A stretch of DNA of 64,000 nt, taken from the NCBI GenBank assembly GCA_900318825.1, contig ONMB01000001.1, positions 1 to 64,000 of the forward strand, given 5' to 3'. Positions 43,556 through 52,010 of the stretch are shown here, piece by piece (within the stretch, counting starts at the first letter, position 1; each line of letters starts with the position of its first letter). Made by a program: the position numbers and the translations under genes. Source of the stretch: an uncultured Ruminococcus sp. Its GTDB lineage: Bacteria; Bacillota; Clostridia; Oscillospirales; Ruminococcaceae. The notes under the pieces were generated by a model, which saw only the letters and a program-made list of their open reading frames with translations, ran no database searches and was not told the origin of the DNA.

Positions 43556-44757
43556 TCCTCACCTGCCTTGAAGTTGTAGACGGGCTTGATGACCTCGTTT
43601 ATCTCGACCGTATCGCCGATATTGTCAACTATGTCCTCTATGGACTTATACGCCATAGGACACTCGTCAAGAGTTGCAGCATTTACGGACGTAGTATAAA
43701 TTCCGTTCATCTGCTTTTTGAACTCCGATACTGTGAAGTTCTGCTTTGCTGCCGAACGTGACATAAGTCTGCCGGCACCGTGAGGTGCTGAACAGTTCCA
43801 GTCGGGATTTCCCTTGCCTGTGCAGATAAGGCTGCCGTCACGCATATTGATAGGTATGAGCAGCTTTTCGCCGGAATTCGCCGAAACTGCACCCTTTCTG
43901 AGTATCATTGCCTCAGTGTCGATGTAGTTGTGGATAGTCGTGAACTGCTCCTCAACGTGGAGGTGCATACCCTTGATTATCTCGTCCATCATCGCCTGAC
44001 GGTTGAGCATAGCAAACTGCTGAACTATCTTCATATCGTGGATATACTGCTCGAACAGCTCACCCTCGCAGTACGCAAGGTGCTTTGGAACATCGGTGAA
44101 TTTAGTGTTTTTCAGCCTCGTTATCTCGGACTGTATCTGCTTGTCCCTGCCCTCAGACTTCATACGCTCTATCATTTCGTCGATGTCCTTCTTGGAGCTT
44201 CCGTTGAGACGCTTGTATGCCTCCTCCTGATAGTATTTTGCAGTCTCAACACCGAGGTGACGCGAGCCGGAGTGGATAACGATGTAGATGCTGCCGTCCT
44301 CGCCCTTGTCAGCTTCAATGAAGTGGTTTCCGCCGCCGAGAGTGCCTATGCTTCGCTCCGCACGGACGGGGTTGATGTGCTCATAGCAAAACAGCTCCGT
44401 CAGTTCTATCCTGTCGTTGTAACGATGAGCCTTATCGCGGATAGCAAAGCCCGAGGGTATCTTCTCATAAATGAGCTTGTCGAGCTTTTGCAGTTCAATA
44501 TGCCTTTCCTTAAGGCGGACTGTCTCCATTCCGCAGCCGATGTCAACGCCGACAAGATTAGGCACGACCTTATCCGTGATAGTCATAGTTATGCCGATAG
44601 TGCAGCCTGCTCCGGCGTGAACATCAGGCATAATACGGATAGCCGCTCCCTCGCTCATAGGCTGGCTGCAAAGCTCGATTATCTGCGATATTGCGCTCTC
44701 GTCAATGATGTCGGTGAAGACCTTTGCTGAGTTGTATTTTCCTCTTAATTCGATCAT
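43552..44757 (-). CDS. rtcB: RtcB-type RNA-splicing/repair ligase
   Basis: 401 residues from ATG 44757 (GGAAAGGAAC site). Ligates RNA 3'-phosphate or 2',3'-cyclic phosphate ends to 5'-OH ends using GTP and Mn. Metal-site motifs DVHAGAGCTIG, VGVDIGCGME, TLGGGNHFIE, HSGSRHLG, and the guanylylated-His context APHGAGR. Complete and in the short RtcB class. Preceded by a 30-codon ORF and a terminator hairpin (attenuator-like), followed by GNAT and the 56-residue protein. Confidence 0.95.
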   Translation of the reverse strand: MIELRGKYNSAKVFTDIIDESAISQIIELCSQPMSEGAAIRIMPDVHAGAGCTIGITMTITDKVVPNLVGVDIGCGMETVRLKERHIELQKLDKLIYEKIPSGFAIRDKAHRYNDRIELTELFCYEHINPVRAERSIGTLGGGNHFIEADKGEDGSIYIVIHSGSRHLGVETAKYYQEEAYKRLNGSSKKDIDEMIERMKSEGRDKQIQSEITRLKNTKFTDVPKHLAYCEGELFEQYIHDMKIVQQFAMLNRQAMMDEIIKGMHLHVEEQFTTIHNYIDTEAMILRKGAVSANSGEKLLIPINMRDGSLICTGKGNPDWNCSAPHGAGRLMSRSAAKQNFTVSEFKKQMNGIYTTSVNAATLDECPMAYKSIEDIVDNIGDTVEINEVIKPVYNFKAGEE

Positions 44758-44787
44758 ATCTGTTCCTTTCCGAGCGCCCGATAAAAC

Positions 44788-44813
44788 AAAAAAGCACTCC
44801 CGCAGGAGTGCTT
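44788..44813 (-). terminator. intrinsic terminator in the rtcB leader (candidate attenuator)
   Basis: Minus strand AAGCACTCC TGCG GGAGTGCTT then TTTTGTTTT. Lies between the leader ORF and rtcB on the same transcript, 31 bases before the rtcB start. Confidence 0.8.
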
Positions 44814-44831
44814 GAAAATGCGTACAAAATG

Positions 44832-44924
44832 TCAGCACATGGCTGAACATATCGGGCAAGCTCCATGCTTATTGATAATAGTATTTGGTTTTGCTGTCTG
44901 GAAGAATTTGTTGTAACTGGTCAT
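44832..44924 (-). CDS. 30-residue Cys-rich leader peptide upstream of rtcB
   Basis: MTSYNKFFQTAKPNTIINKH followed by GACPICSAMC, with AAAGGCGGTGAGCTC as a strong ribosome site. Promoter at 44957-44985. Three Cys in the last eight residues. Its stop lies 19 bases before the terminator hairpin, so ribosome position could influence termination. It could also be a free-standing small protein. Confidence 0.6.
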   Translation of the reverse strand: MTSYNKFFQTAKPNTIINKHGACPICSAMC

Positions 44925-44956
44925 TGAGCTCACCGCCTTTCGTAGAATATGATGTC

Positions 44957-44985
44957 ATTATACATTGCCTTCAATGCTTTGTCAA
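44957..44985 (-). promoter_or_regulatory. promoter of the leader ORF-rtcB transcript
   Basis: TTGACA, 17 bases, TATAAT on the minus strand. Confidence 0.8.
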
Positions 44986-45148
44986 GGCTTTTCTGTCTTT
45001 TTAATCGTTTTGTAATCTATTGAGGTATGCACAGTCAAACTTTTTTATCTTAGCTTCAATTCTTTTCATGATTTAATTATATAGGCATAACTGACATCAC
45101 AGTAATAATAATCTTATGAAGTGCAATATTTTCGCTCGATCACCGCAC

Positions 45149-46702
45149 TCAGCAGACTTCATATGTCAGTTCAAAGATATCTCCGCGTATGATATAGAAA
45201 TCATTTTCGTCATTTGCAGGGTGTGCCAGATAATCTCCGATGTTGCCGTACATATAATGCTCCTGATCCCAGAGAGAATAGAGCTTGGTAAAATTATTCA
45301 GCTTCACGGCAAGTATCTCGCTGTTTCCGGACGCCTTGCACCCGTGCAGATACTCCACGAGCTGTCTGCCTGTTTTTTTCTGACCTATCCGCGCGGAAGG
45401 CAGATAATAATATGCAGAAACATCAGGTATTTCCTCGCAGCCGACATATTTTTTCTCGAATTTCTCACGCGTTATGGGATAAACCTCTCCGATAACACCG
45501 ATCATCAGATAGATGTCCGGATCCGGCGTCACAGTCATATCGCCCTCCAGCATACGAATGTGGATATCCTCTCCGTCCGGCGAGAGCACTGCTGTTTGAA
45601 CATAGCCCAGAACGTTTTCCTTCTTCCGGAAGCGTTCTGCACCGGAAAAATCAGGATGCTCCCTGCCTGCAAAAATGACATCGGGCTTTGTAAAGAAATC
45701 GCGGATGCGGTCGACAACAAAATCCATTATATCCTTCGGCAGCGAGCTCTGATAGTCGATGCAGCCGCCTGCCTTGTTATCATGTCCGCCGCCTCCGCCG
45801 TATCCATAGGTAATAAACGCGGCAAGATCAGGCGCCTTGACAGAATCTGTGCAGGTGCGGACGGAGATCTTGTACCCGGTATGATAAGGACAGCAGACAA
45901 CGCAGTCAGAAACCATATCCACCTGTATCAGCGTATCGGAGATGATGCCGAGGAGATTCGGGTCGCAGTTGTCCGCAATGGTATAGGCGCTCTGCTGGTG
46001 CGGAAGAGAGGGATCGTCCGATACTGCGGAACTGTCGGGGTGCGGATAGTATTTGCAATTACTGAGAGCCTTGCCGATAATGCTGAGCTCCTCCTCTGTC
46101 AGATTGGTATTCACAAGCAGACGGATCAGCGCTTTGTCATAGTTTGCGGTATCGCGAAGCTCACGGTCCATCGGCTCGCTGATCTCCGAAAGTCCGACCG
46201 TATCCATATACAAGCCGTAATAGAGTGCCGTTGCAACGTTCTGCTCCTCGTTGATGTCATAGCCAATCTCCTTGAACAGTTCATAGATGACAGCCGCACA
46301 GCTTCCGTAATTCTCCTTGATTACCGAATGTTCCGGTGGAGTCTTTCCCTTTGGAAGGCGGTGGTGGTCGATGACAATGACGTTTTCCGCTGCAAAGCTG
46401 CCGACATTTCCCTCACCGTGAAAGCAGTCAACTGTGACCAGAAGCTGAGGCAGAGTGCCGTTTTCGTTCAGGTTTTCGATATGGCTGACCTGAATGCCGA
46501 GCTTGTTCAGCATAATGAGCATATTGGGCTTGCTGATCTCGCGTTCTCCGGCGTAAAACAAGCGCGGATTTTTTCCGTTTCTTTCCAGATAGCGGCAAAG
46601 CGCAAATCCGGAAGCGATCGCGTCGGCATCGGGATTGTGATGCACCTGAACGACAATATCATCATAGTTAAGCAGATGCTTCAGCAGCGGTTCATATCTC
46701 AT
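45149..46702 (-). CDS. DHH-family phosphoesterase
   Basis: 517 residues. N-terminal DHH domain (VHHNPDADAIASG, VDCF, DHHRLPKG) and a DHHA1-like part (GYGGGGGHDNKAGG, about 290-305), followed by a C-terminal region of about 180 residues that I cannot assign. DHH/DHHA1 proteins hydrolyse short RNAs, pAp or cyclic dinucleotides. Since c-di-GMP enzymes lie nearby, the substrate could be a nucleotide signal, but this is not shown. Confidence 0.82.
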   Translation of the reverse strand: MRYEPLLKHLLNYDDIVVQVHHNPDADAIASGFALCRYLERNGKNPRLFYAGEREISKPNMLIMLNKLGIQVSHIENLNENGTLPQLLVTVDCFHGEGNVGSFAAENVIVIDHHRLPKGKTPPEHSVIKENYGSCAAVIYELFKEIGYDINEEQNVATALYYGLYMDTVGLSEISEPMDRELRDTANYDKALIRLLVNTNLTEEELSIIGKALSNCKYYPHPDSSAVSDDPSLPHQQSAYTIADNCDPNLLGIISDTLIQVDMVSDCVVCCPYHTGYKISVRTCTDSVKAPDLAAFITYGYGGGGGHDNKAGGCIDYQSSLPKDIMDFVVDRIRDFFTKPDVIFAGREHPDFSGAERFRKKENVLGYVQTAVLSPDGEDIHIRMLEGDMTVTPDPDIYLMIGVIGEVYPITREKFEKKYVGCEEIPDVSAYYYLPSARIGQKKTGRQLVEYLHGCKASGNSEILAVKLNNFTKLYSLWDQEHYMYGNIGDYLAHPANDENDFYIIRGDIFELTYEVC

Positions 46703-46740
46703 AAACTCTATACTCCTTTTCAGATGAATGCTTTGTATTT

Positions 46741-46769
46741 ATTATACCATATTCACGCTGCTTTGACAA
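46741..46769 (-). promoter_or_regulatory. promoter of the DHH phosphoesterase gene
   Basis: TTGTCA, 17 bases, TATAAT on the minus strand. Confidence 0.65.
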
Positions 46770-46796
46770 GTAATGTATGTACACCGGTGCTACATT

Positions 46797-46982
46797 CTAT
46801 TCGCCGTACGCACCCCGTATCCTCTCCGAAATACTGCGGAATGCAAGACCTGCCTGTGATAAACTGTCCAATGCTGTCAGTGAGGGGTCGCCCTCGCGGA
46901 TACGCATAGTTCGGCGTATCTCCTTTGGAATGACCACACGTCCGAGGTCGTCTATTCTTCTTACTATACCTGTTGCTTTCAT
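46797..46982 (-). pseudogene. spoVT: spoVT 5' fragment created by duplication
   Basis: The first 33 residues equal SpoVT (to MRIREGDP), then 28 unrelated residues and a stop. Only part of the AbrB domain remains. A 13-base stretch just before the start codon is absent from copy A, so the leaders also differ. Confidence 0.85.
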
Positions 46983-47064
46983 CTTTGTGAGGTTAGTATT
47001 TCCGGAATATTTTTGATTATGCGCCCCAGTGCACACAACATATAAGATTGAAATATCACAGATT

Positions 47065-47163
47065 TTAAGATGCTTTGTGTTGTGTCGCTTGTATAACATC
47101 TTCGCTCAGATATGTTAGCTGTTCAAGCATTATTAATTCATTATTGTTTAATTCGTGTGCCAT
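47065..47163 (-). CDS. 32-residue peptide, paralogue of the one at 34503
   Basis: MAHELNNNELIMLEQLTYLS, then EDVIQATQ and a short tail. Same ribosome site and spacing behind the lipoprotein gene as copy A. Differences from copy A keep the frame. Confidence 0.5.
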   Translation of the reverse strand: MAHELNNNELIMLEQLTYLSEDVIQATQHKAS

Positions 47164-47167
47164 TATT

Positions 47168-47902
47168 CTACTCCTTCGTTATATACTTATCATAAGAAAT
47201 ATACGATTTGTATTCATCTGAATCGTGTTCTTTTGCAAACTTAAAATCTTCATCATGACATATATATAATCTCAAGGTCATATAGTCATCATCAAATAAA
47301 GGCTTTATTATATTGCTGATAAAGTCAATGCAGCTTTGAGAAGACTCTATGCTTAATTTTTCTTTATCAGGTAGTATTATATAACAACGAGAACCTATTT
47401 GATTATTTTGTAAATAATAATTCAAACTACTGTTAGCAGATGGGATTGAAAAATCACTGGAATAATACTCCCAATCACTTGATTCAGTTTGAAATACACG
47501 AGTTACTACTACCAAGTAATCTTTTATTCCGTTTTTTTCTAAAACATTACCAATTTCTTCCTCCATAAATGTTGGAAATAATATATTCATGTAATTATCA
47601 CATTTTACATAGTGATTCTCTTTTCCCTCACCATCAACATAAACCCTAACTTCATAAGTATTGGTATCAGGTGTTTCAGCATCTGTTTCATCAAGTTTAA
47701 ACTTAACTCCGATATATGCGTCGCTTCCATGTGTTTTTTTATAAGTATCTACATCTTTGATGTCTTTACCATACTTGTCTTTCATATATTCAGTCGCAAG
47801 GCTGATCGCTTTGTCAGTATCGTAATGATATTTTTTACTGCATGAAGACAGCATTCCGTTCACAAACACTGCTAAGATAATTAGTGTAATAAATCTTTTC
47901 AT
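47168..47902 (-). CDS. lipoprotein, paralogue of the one at 34609
   Basis: 244 residues, lipobox MLSSC, same architecture as copy A with scattered substitutions, most in the middle and C-terminal thirds. Intact, so it may be expressed. Unknown function. Confidence 0.8.
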   Translation of the reverse strand: MKRFITLIILAVFVNGMLSSCSKKYHYDTDKAISLATEYMKDKYGKDIKDVDTYKKTHGSDAYIGVKFKLDETDAETPDTNTYEVRVYVDGEGKENHYVKCDNYMNILFPTFMEEEIGNVLEKNGIKDYLVVVTRVFQTESSDWEYYSSDFSIPSANSSLNYYLQNNQIGSRCYIILPDKEKLSIESSQSCIDFISNIIKPLFDDDYMTLRLYICHDEDFKFAKEHDSDEYKSYISYDKYITKE

Positions 47903-47959
47903 GGTTTCATCCCTCCACAGAATTGTTATTCTATATTATATCACTGATGGCTGTTGCAG

Positions 47960-48301
47960 TCAATCGCCATAAGTATAAATAGAGCCTACGCATAAAACGC
48001 AAGCTCTTACAATAAGTCCCTTGCTGTTGCGTCGGCTGAATCGTGAGAAGTCCTTGACGATGAGTATGTCGTACTCAAGACGGAGCATTTTTTTGCGGAG
48101 CTCCTGATAGCCCTCGCGCTGCTCGAATGTGTAGCCGGAGCGGTCACGGTCCTCGTAGAAATCAAGCGTGCTCTCAGGGAACTTCCGTTGAACGAAGTCG
48201 CGGATTATTGCCTTCTGATTCTCAATAGAGGTGTTGTCGCGGTCGAGCTCCTCGTCAACTGAGATACGGCAGTAGCCTGCGATGTTGTATTTTACGCTCA
48301 T
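47960..48301 (-). pseudogene. serine recombinase N-terminal fragment
   Basis: The resolvase catalytic domain is present (nucleophile Ser in YCRISVDEE; IVKDFSRFSR), then the frame enters duplication B and stops after 113 residues. The recombinase and zinc-ribbon domains are lost. Marks a second, decayed mobile element. Confidence 0.85.
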
Positions 48302-48330
48302 TACCTCACTCCTACAATATCAAATAAATG

Positions 48331-48394
48331 AATATCGCTTTGCTTGTTGATATTGTACCACATCTCGCGTAAAAATCAATAGCAAAGCGATATT
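48331..48394. other. 13-bp perfect inverted repeat
   Basis: AATATCGCTTTGC (48331-48343) and its complement (48382-48394), 38-base loop, then TTTTTACC. Either a terminator of the small gene upstream or a recombinase-site remnant. A GC-rich inverted repeat (GGCGCGG/CCGCGCC) follows at about 48404-48420. Confidence 0.5.
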
Positions 48395-48431
48395 TTTACC
48401 TGCGGCGCGGAACGCCGCGCCGTCTAAAGTA

Positions 48432-48632
48432 TTAAATGTTGCTGCAAAGCAGATTCTCGGTGCAGTCCTCAAGGGAGCCGGTCCCTGAGATAAACACTGC
48501 GGTACGATACTTACGTCCGGAATAAGTCCGGCAGATCTCATCCACCAACTCCGAGACTTCATCGTCCTCTTTATCACTGTTCGTCAGCCATATCTCGACG
48601 ATCTTATCCTTGTCCTTAACGTTTACCTCCAA
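48432..48632 (-). CDS. 66-residue small acidic protein of the element remnant
   Basis: TTG start at 48632, 6-7 bases after GGAGGGAG. Contains IVEIWLTNSDKEDDEVSELV and TAVFISGTGSLEDCTENLL. Compact alpha/beta pattern, no known motif. Lies between the ATPase and recombinase genes of the remnant. Confidence 0.55.
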   Translation of the reverse strand: MEVNVKDKDKIVEIWLTNSDKEDDEVSELVDEICRTYSGRKYRTAVFISGTGSLEDCTENLLCSNI

Positions 48633-48712
48633 GGCCTGCTCCCTCCTTTCACAAATAATATTGGCAGTTTTCAGCTGACTTATTCATCGTAACTGCCAAC
48701 GTATGGTGGACG

Positions 48713-49969
48713 TTATGTCCTGCCGATCAACGCTGATCTTGCAGGAGTATTTTTTCCGAAATAATCACTGTAAGACGGACCAACAAAGGCACAGTCTCCC
48801 TGATCGAAGCATCTTAACTTGTCAACCGGAATATGTGTCTTCTCAGAAACAGCCTCTATACACGACTCCATCGGACTAAAGAAGAACTTGGTATCGCAGT
48901 AGTCGAATACTCTGCCCAGCTTATCCTTGCCGTTTGAGTATCTCTGAGATGCCAGAAAAGCTGAAATATTGAGTTTTCTGCCATTGCTCAAAAGTATATC
49001 AATCGGAGCTCCGACATTCAAATTCATTGTCTGGATCTCGTCAAGTATAAGCGTAATATTCCCTGCGCGATGCGCGTCCTTGTAGCTGTAGAGGTGATCA
49101 GCAATCATATCAAGCGGGTTGCAGTCCGCCTTTACCGTTGCATTGCCCGTAGAGATAACTATGATCTTACCTCTTTCCGCAAGCAGATTGTCCCAACCGG
49201 GAGGCATTTCATCATTTCTTGCGATTGTGCTGAAAACTGAGAGCACTCCATTCATGACTTTGATTTCTGCCTTGTTGTCGTCAAACGAGCCAACAATTAA
49301 ATTATACATATCCTTTTCCCCCTGTTCGATCTTGTCAACCATCTTTCCTACAGCCACCATAAGGATACCGACCTGATTGCAGCCTGAAAGATGCGAGCCG
49401 GAAAGCAGCATACTGAACAAGCGCTCTCTTTTCTGATAAACATTTGTACAGCCGCTGAAATCAATAAGGTCTACTGGGAAACCTTTCACACTCATATCCC
49501 AAAAGACAATTTTTCCTTCAATTATCTCCTTGGGTACCTTGTGTTGCTCCCATTCGTATTCGCAGAACGAATTCGTGGGATCCAAAACAACAACTGAATC
49601 GCCTGCCTTTGCACGTTCCAACGCCTGCATCATAAGGAAATCTGTCTTTCCCGAGCCCGGAGAGCCGCTGACGGCTGTAAAAGGGTTGATGGTACTATAA
49701 TCCTTTATTACCTGACCTGCAAGCATATCGTACTGTGAGTGAAGGATGTAAGGGTAGAAATTATCCGGTCTGCTATCAAGAGCATGGAAGCGGTCAGAAA
49801 TAAGCACCTTATCAATGATACTCTTCGCCTCATCACTGAGTATAGCAGCTGAGAGAGAATACACTCTCACAGTCGATTCAGAACCGTTCTCAAACCCGAC
49901 TTTCAAGTCACGCTTATAGTCCTTTGTTGAGATGAGATTACGTTTCTCATTAAGAGTACGAAGAACCAT
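48713..49969 (-). CDS. HerA/TraG-like ATPase of a mobile element
   Basis: 418 residues. Walker A SGSPGSGKTDF (about 91-101), Walker B ITLILDEIQTM (about 305-315), and SAFLASQRYSNG, the sensor-like stretch of DNA-pumping ATPases such as VirD4/TraG/HerA. Six bases after the truncated gene at 49976, so originally an operon. No transmembrane helix seen. Probably served DNA transfer; now next to truncated partners. Confidence 0.68.
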   Translation of the reverse strand: MVLRTLNEKRNLISTKDYKRDLKVGFENGSESTVRVYSLSAAILSDEAKSIIDKVLISDRFHALDSRPDNFYPYILHSQYDMLAGQVIKDYSTINPFTAVSGSPGSGKTDFLMMQALERAKAGDSVVVLDPTNSFCEYEWEQHKVPKEIIEGKIVFWDMSVKGFPVDLIDFSGCTNVYQKRERLFSMLLSGSHLSGCNQVGILMVAVGKMVDKIEQGEKDMYNLIVGSFDDNKAEIKVMNGVLSVFSTIARNDEMPPGWDNLLAERGKIIVISTGNATVKADCNPLDMIADHLYSYKDAHRAGNITLILDEIQTMNLNVGAPIDILLSNGRKLNISAFLASQRYSNGKDKLGRVFDYCDTKFFFSPMESCIEAVSEKTHIPVDKLRCFDQGDCAFVGPSYSDYFGKNTPARSALIGRT

Positions 49970-49975
49970 ATTGCG

Positions 49976-50182
49976 TCACCCGGTACTCTTAATATTAGAA
50001 AGGAAAAGTCTGTCGAAGGTCTCGACCTCGACGTTGATAGAGCCGTCTATTTCTGCGATAAATGCAGTTTTCCCGTCGTCTCTGTAGTATGGAGGCGCGA
50101 ACTGCTGGGATATCCAAAGTTTGCCGCTGCATATCGCTCTGTTGACTGCTGATCTGATGTCATAACCGAGTTTACATCTCAG
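49976..50182 (-). pseudogene. 3' fragment of a mobile-element gene
   Basis: Open frame of 68 codons without a start codon, ending 6 bases before the ATPase gene. Contains LGYDIRSAVNRAICSGKLW and QQFAPPYYRDDGKTAFIAEI. A stop lies just upstream in frame at the junction with the Lgt-like fragment, so the 5' part has been deleted. Confidence 0.5.
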
Positions 50183-50229
50183 CGTTCATTATCTCGCGTA
50201 TATGGCAGAGAAACGGCGACCGCAGCATC

Positions 50230-50778
50230 ATGCTCCAGAACTGCACATTCGCAATGCCGCTGATGTACGGTATAGCCAAAATAGGTTGCTTCACCGCCGG
50301 CTGCTGCCGCGGTATCTGCTATGACGGCATTTTCTGTGTAAGATACACCGGTAAGCTCACCGGCGATATATGTGTTTTCCCGGTCCAGCTATCAGAAGCT
50401 GCGGTTTTCATCGCAATATACATTGCAGGCATGGCACTCCTGAAAAAGCATGATGTACATTCAGTTCATAAAGTCATCATAATGTCAGCTGCTGCTAAAT
50501 TTGCTCTGGAATTTCTCAGGAATTCCCACTCTCACAGTACCTTGTCCATCGAACAGACTGTCTGCCTGATTGTAACTATCGCGTGTCTCGCAGATATGAT
50601 GAGGAACAGAAGACGCACAATTACAGAAAAAACTCTTGAAAGTTCAAAATCCACATTTACATACAACAGCCGTATCCGCAGATATCACCGGATACGGCTG
50701 TTGTGCCTTTTATTATCAGATGCGGGACGGAAACGTTCTCAGTTCACCACCTTGTTTTTACCGCTGTTTTTGCCATAG
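50230..50778 (+). pseudogene. prolipoprotein diacylglyceryl transferase-family fragment
   Basis: The start of the frame, MYGIAKIGCFTAGCC, matches the Cys-containing Lgt-like family of Firmicutes, followed by PVQLSEAAVFIAIYIAGM and another membrane segment. The N-terminal membrane helices are missing and no ribosome site precedes it. The 3' end runs through a terminator hairpin. It seems cut by the same deletion that truncated 49976-50182. Confidence 0.6.
50663..50704. terminator. terminator of the GGDEF gene
   Basis: Perfect 16-bp inverted repeat ACAACAGCCGTATCCG with a 10-base loop. Confidence 0.65.
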
Positions 50779-51749
50779 TACAGCTTCTTATCAGCTGCCT
50801 GTACCCACTCCTCCACGTTTTGCCGCGACTCACGGACAGCCACGCCTATCGTAAGCGTGACACTTATCTCAGTTCCGTTAAAGCTGACGGTCTCGCCCGC
50901 CACGCTTTTGCGCAGTTTTTCGAGCATTTCCACGCCGTAAGGGAGCGGTTCTGCCGAAAGGATCAGGAACTCCTCACCGCCCCATCTCGCTACCTCACAG
51001 CCATCACACATACTGCGCAGCTTTGCGGCAACTGTTTTCAGCACCTCGTCACCTGCATTGTGACCGTAAGTATCATTGATGCGCTTGAAATTGTCGATAT
51101 CAGACATTGCAAGAAAGCTCTCACTGTCCGCCGGAAGCGAATTCAGGCGGTCGAGCATATAGTGCCTGTTGTAGAGCTTTGTCAGACGGTCAACGTGTGC
51201 CGCTTCAATGAGCTTCTTCTCGGAGAGTATGACCGCTCTTATCATATAGTTCGTGTAATATATCAGGAAGCCGAACACTATCAGCGCATTGAATATCCAG
51301 AAAAACGCCGCATATTTCTGGTCTCTTTCGTATATTGGTCCGAAACAGGCGACATATCCCGTGCAGAGTATGTAGAAAGCCGCTATGACACAGCTCACAG
51401 TCATAGCCCTCATACTGCGTCTGTGCAGCTTATACGCGATGTACTCAGTCACAAACATCACCGGTATCATCGAAAAGCAATAGAGGTGAAAACCGTACCC
51501 GTAGCCGAGACACAGCGTCGTGATGCACATATACAGCGTAAGCCAGAAATAGATCATCCACACATATATATCCAGCTTGTCACTGAATATCAGCACATAC
51601 CCGATCACATACACGGCTGCCGTCGGTATGCTGAAAAGCGTGAGGAAATCTGCTCCGCACATATGAAAAAAGCCCATAAGTCCGAAAACGAGTGCAAGTA
51701 TCACCGTATTGACCAAGAGCGCTGTCCTTCTTACATCAGAGGCATTCAT
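50739..51749 (-). CDS. membrane diguanylate cyclase (GGDEF)
   Basis: 336 residues from ATG 51749 (AAAGGGGAG upstream). About six membrane helices (residues 10-180), then a GGDEF domain (about 180-336) with active-site WGGEEF and SDIDNFKRINDTYGH. Makes c-di-GMP. The membrane part has no named sensor motif. Confidence 0.9.
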   Translation of the reverse strand: MNASDVRRTALLVNTVILALVFGLMGFFHMCGADFLTLFSIPTAAVYVIGYVLIFSDKLDIYVWMIYFWLTLYMCITTLCLGYGYGFHLYCFSMIPVMFVTEYIAYKLHRRSMRAMTVSCVIAAFYILCTGYVACFGPIYERDQKYAAFFWIFNALIVFGFLIYYTNYMIRAVILSEKKLIEAAHVDRLTKLYNRHYMLDRLNSLPADSESFLAMSDIDNFKRINDTYGHNAGDEVLKTVAAKLRSMCDGCEVARWGGEEFLILSAEPLPYGVEMLEKLRKSVAGETVSFNGTEISVTLTIGVAVRESRQNVEEWVQAADKKLYYGKNSGKNKVVN

Positions 51750-51950
51750 GTCAACTCCCCTTTCGCTGTTTATTCCGTCTGCCATTCAAAAAGCATACAT
51801 ATATATTTAATTATAGCACACCTTACATTTGCATATATTGACATTCTGTGAATATTTTTCCTAATTTGCGTTAAAATCCCGCTGCCATTCCACAAATTAT
51901 ATAAAAACAAAACAGTTTTTTATATGTATCACACAATTATTTATCAAACA

Positions 51951-51979
51951 TTGACAACAAGTCAAAATTGTTGTATAAT
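51951..51979 (+). promoter_or_regulatory. consensus sigma-A promoter of the GGDEF-EAL gene
   Basis: TTGACA, 17 bases, TATAAT, 31 bases before the start. Confidence 0.85.
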
Positions 51980-52010
51980 AGTAGTATACCAGTTAACGGA
52001 GGGATTGAAA

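Larger units (their letters stand above)
46886..48008. repeat. 1.1-kb segmental duplication, copy B
   Basis: Colinear with 34335-35450. Joined on the left to DNA upstream of the DHH gene, on the right to a truncated recombinase gene. Confidence 0.85.

Noticed and set aside
45001..45075. 22-codon minus-strand ORF (MKRIEAKIKKFDCAYLNRLQ and two more)
   Set aside because: No ribosome-binding site and no support from a second copy, so not called as a gene.
45116..46909. 597-codon plus-strand open frame
   Set aside because: It lies wholly opposite the DHH phosphoesterase gene and nearby upstream DNA, has biased low-complexity composition, no ribosome site and no recognisable domain. The minus-strand gene has clear DHH and DHHA1 motifs.
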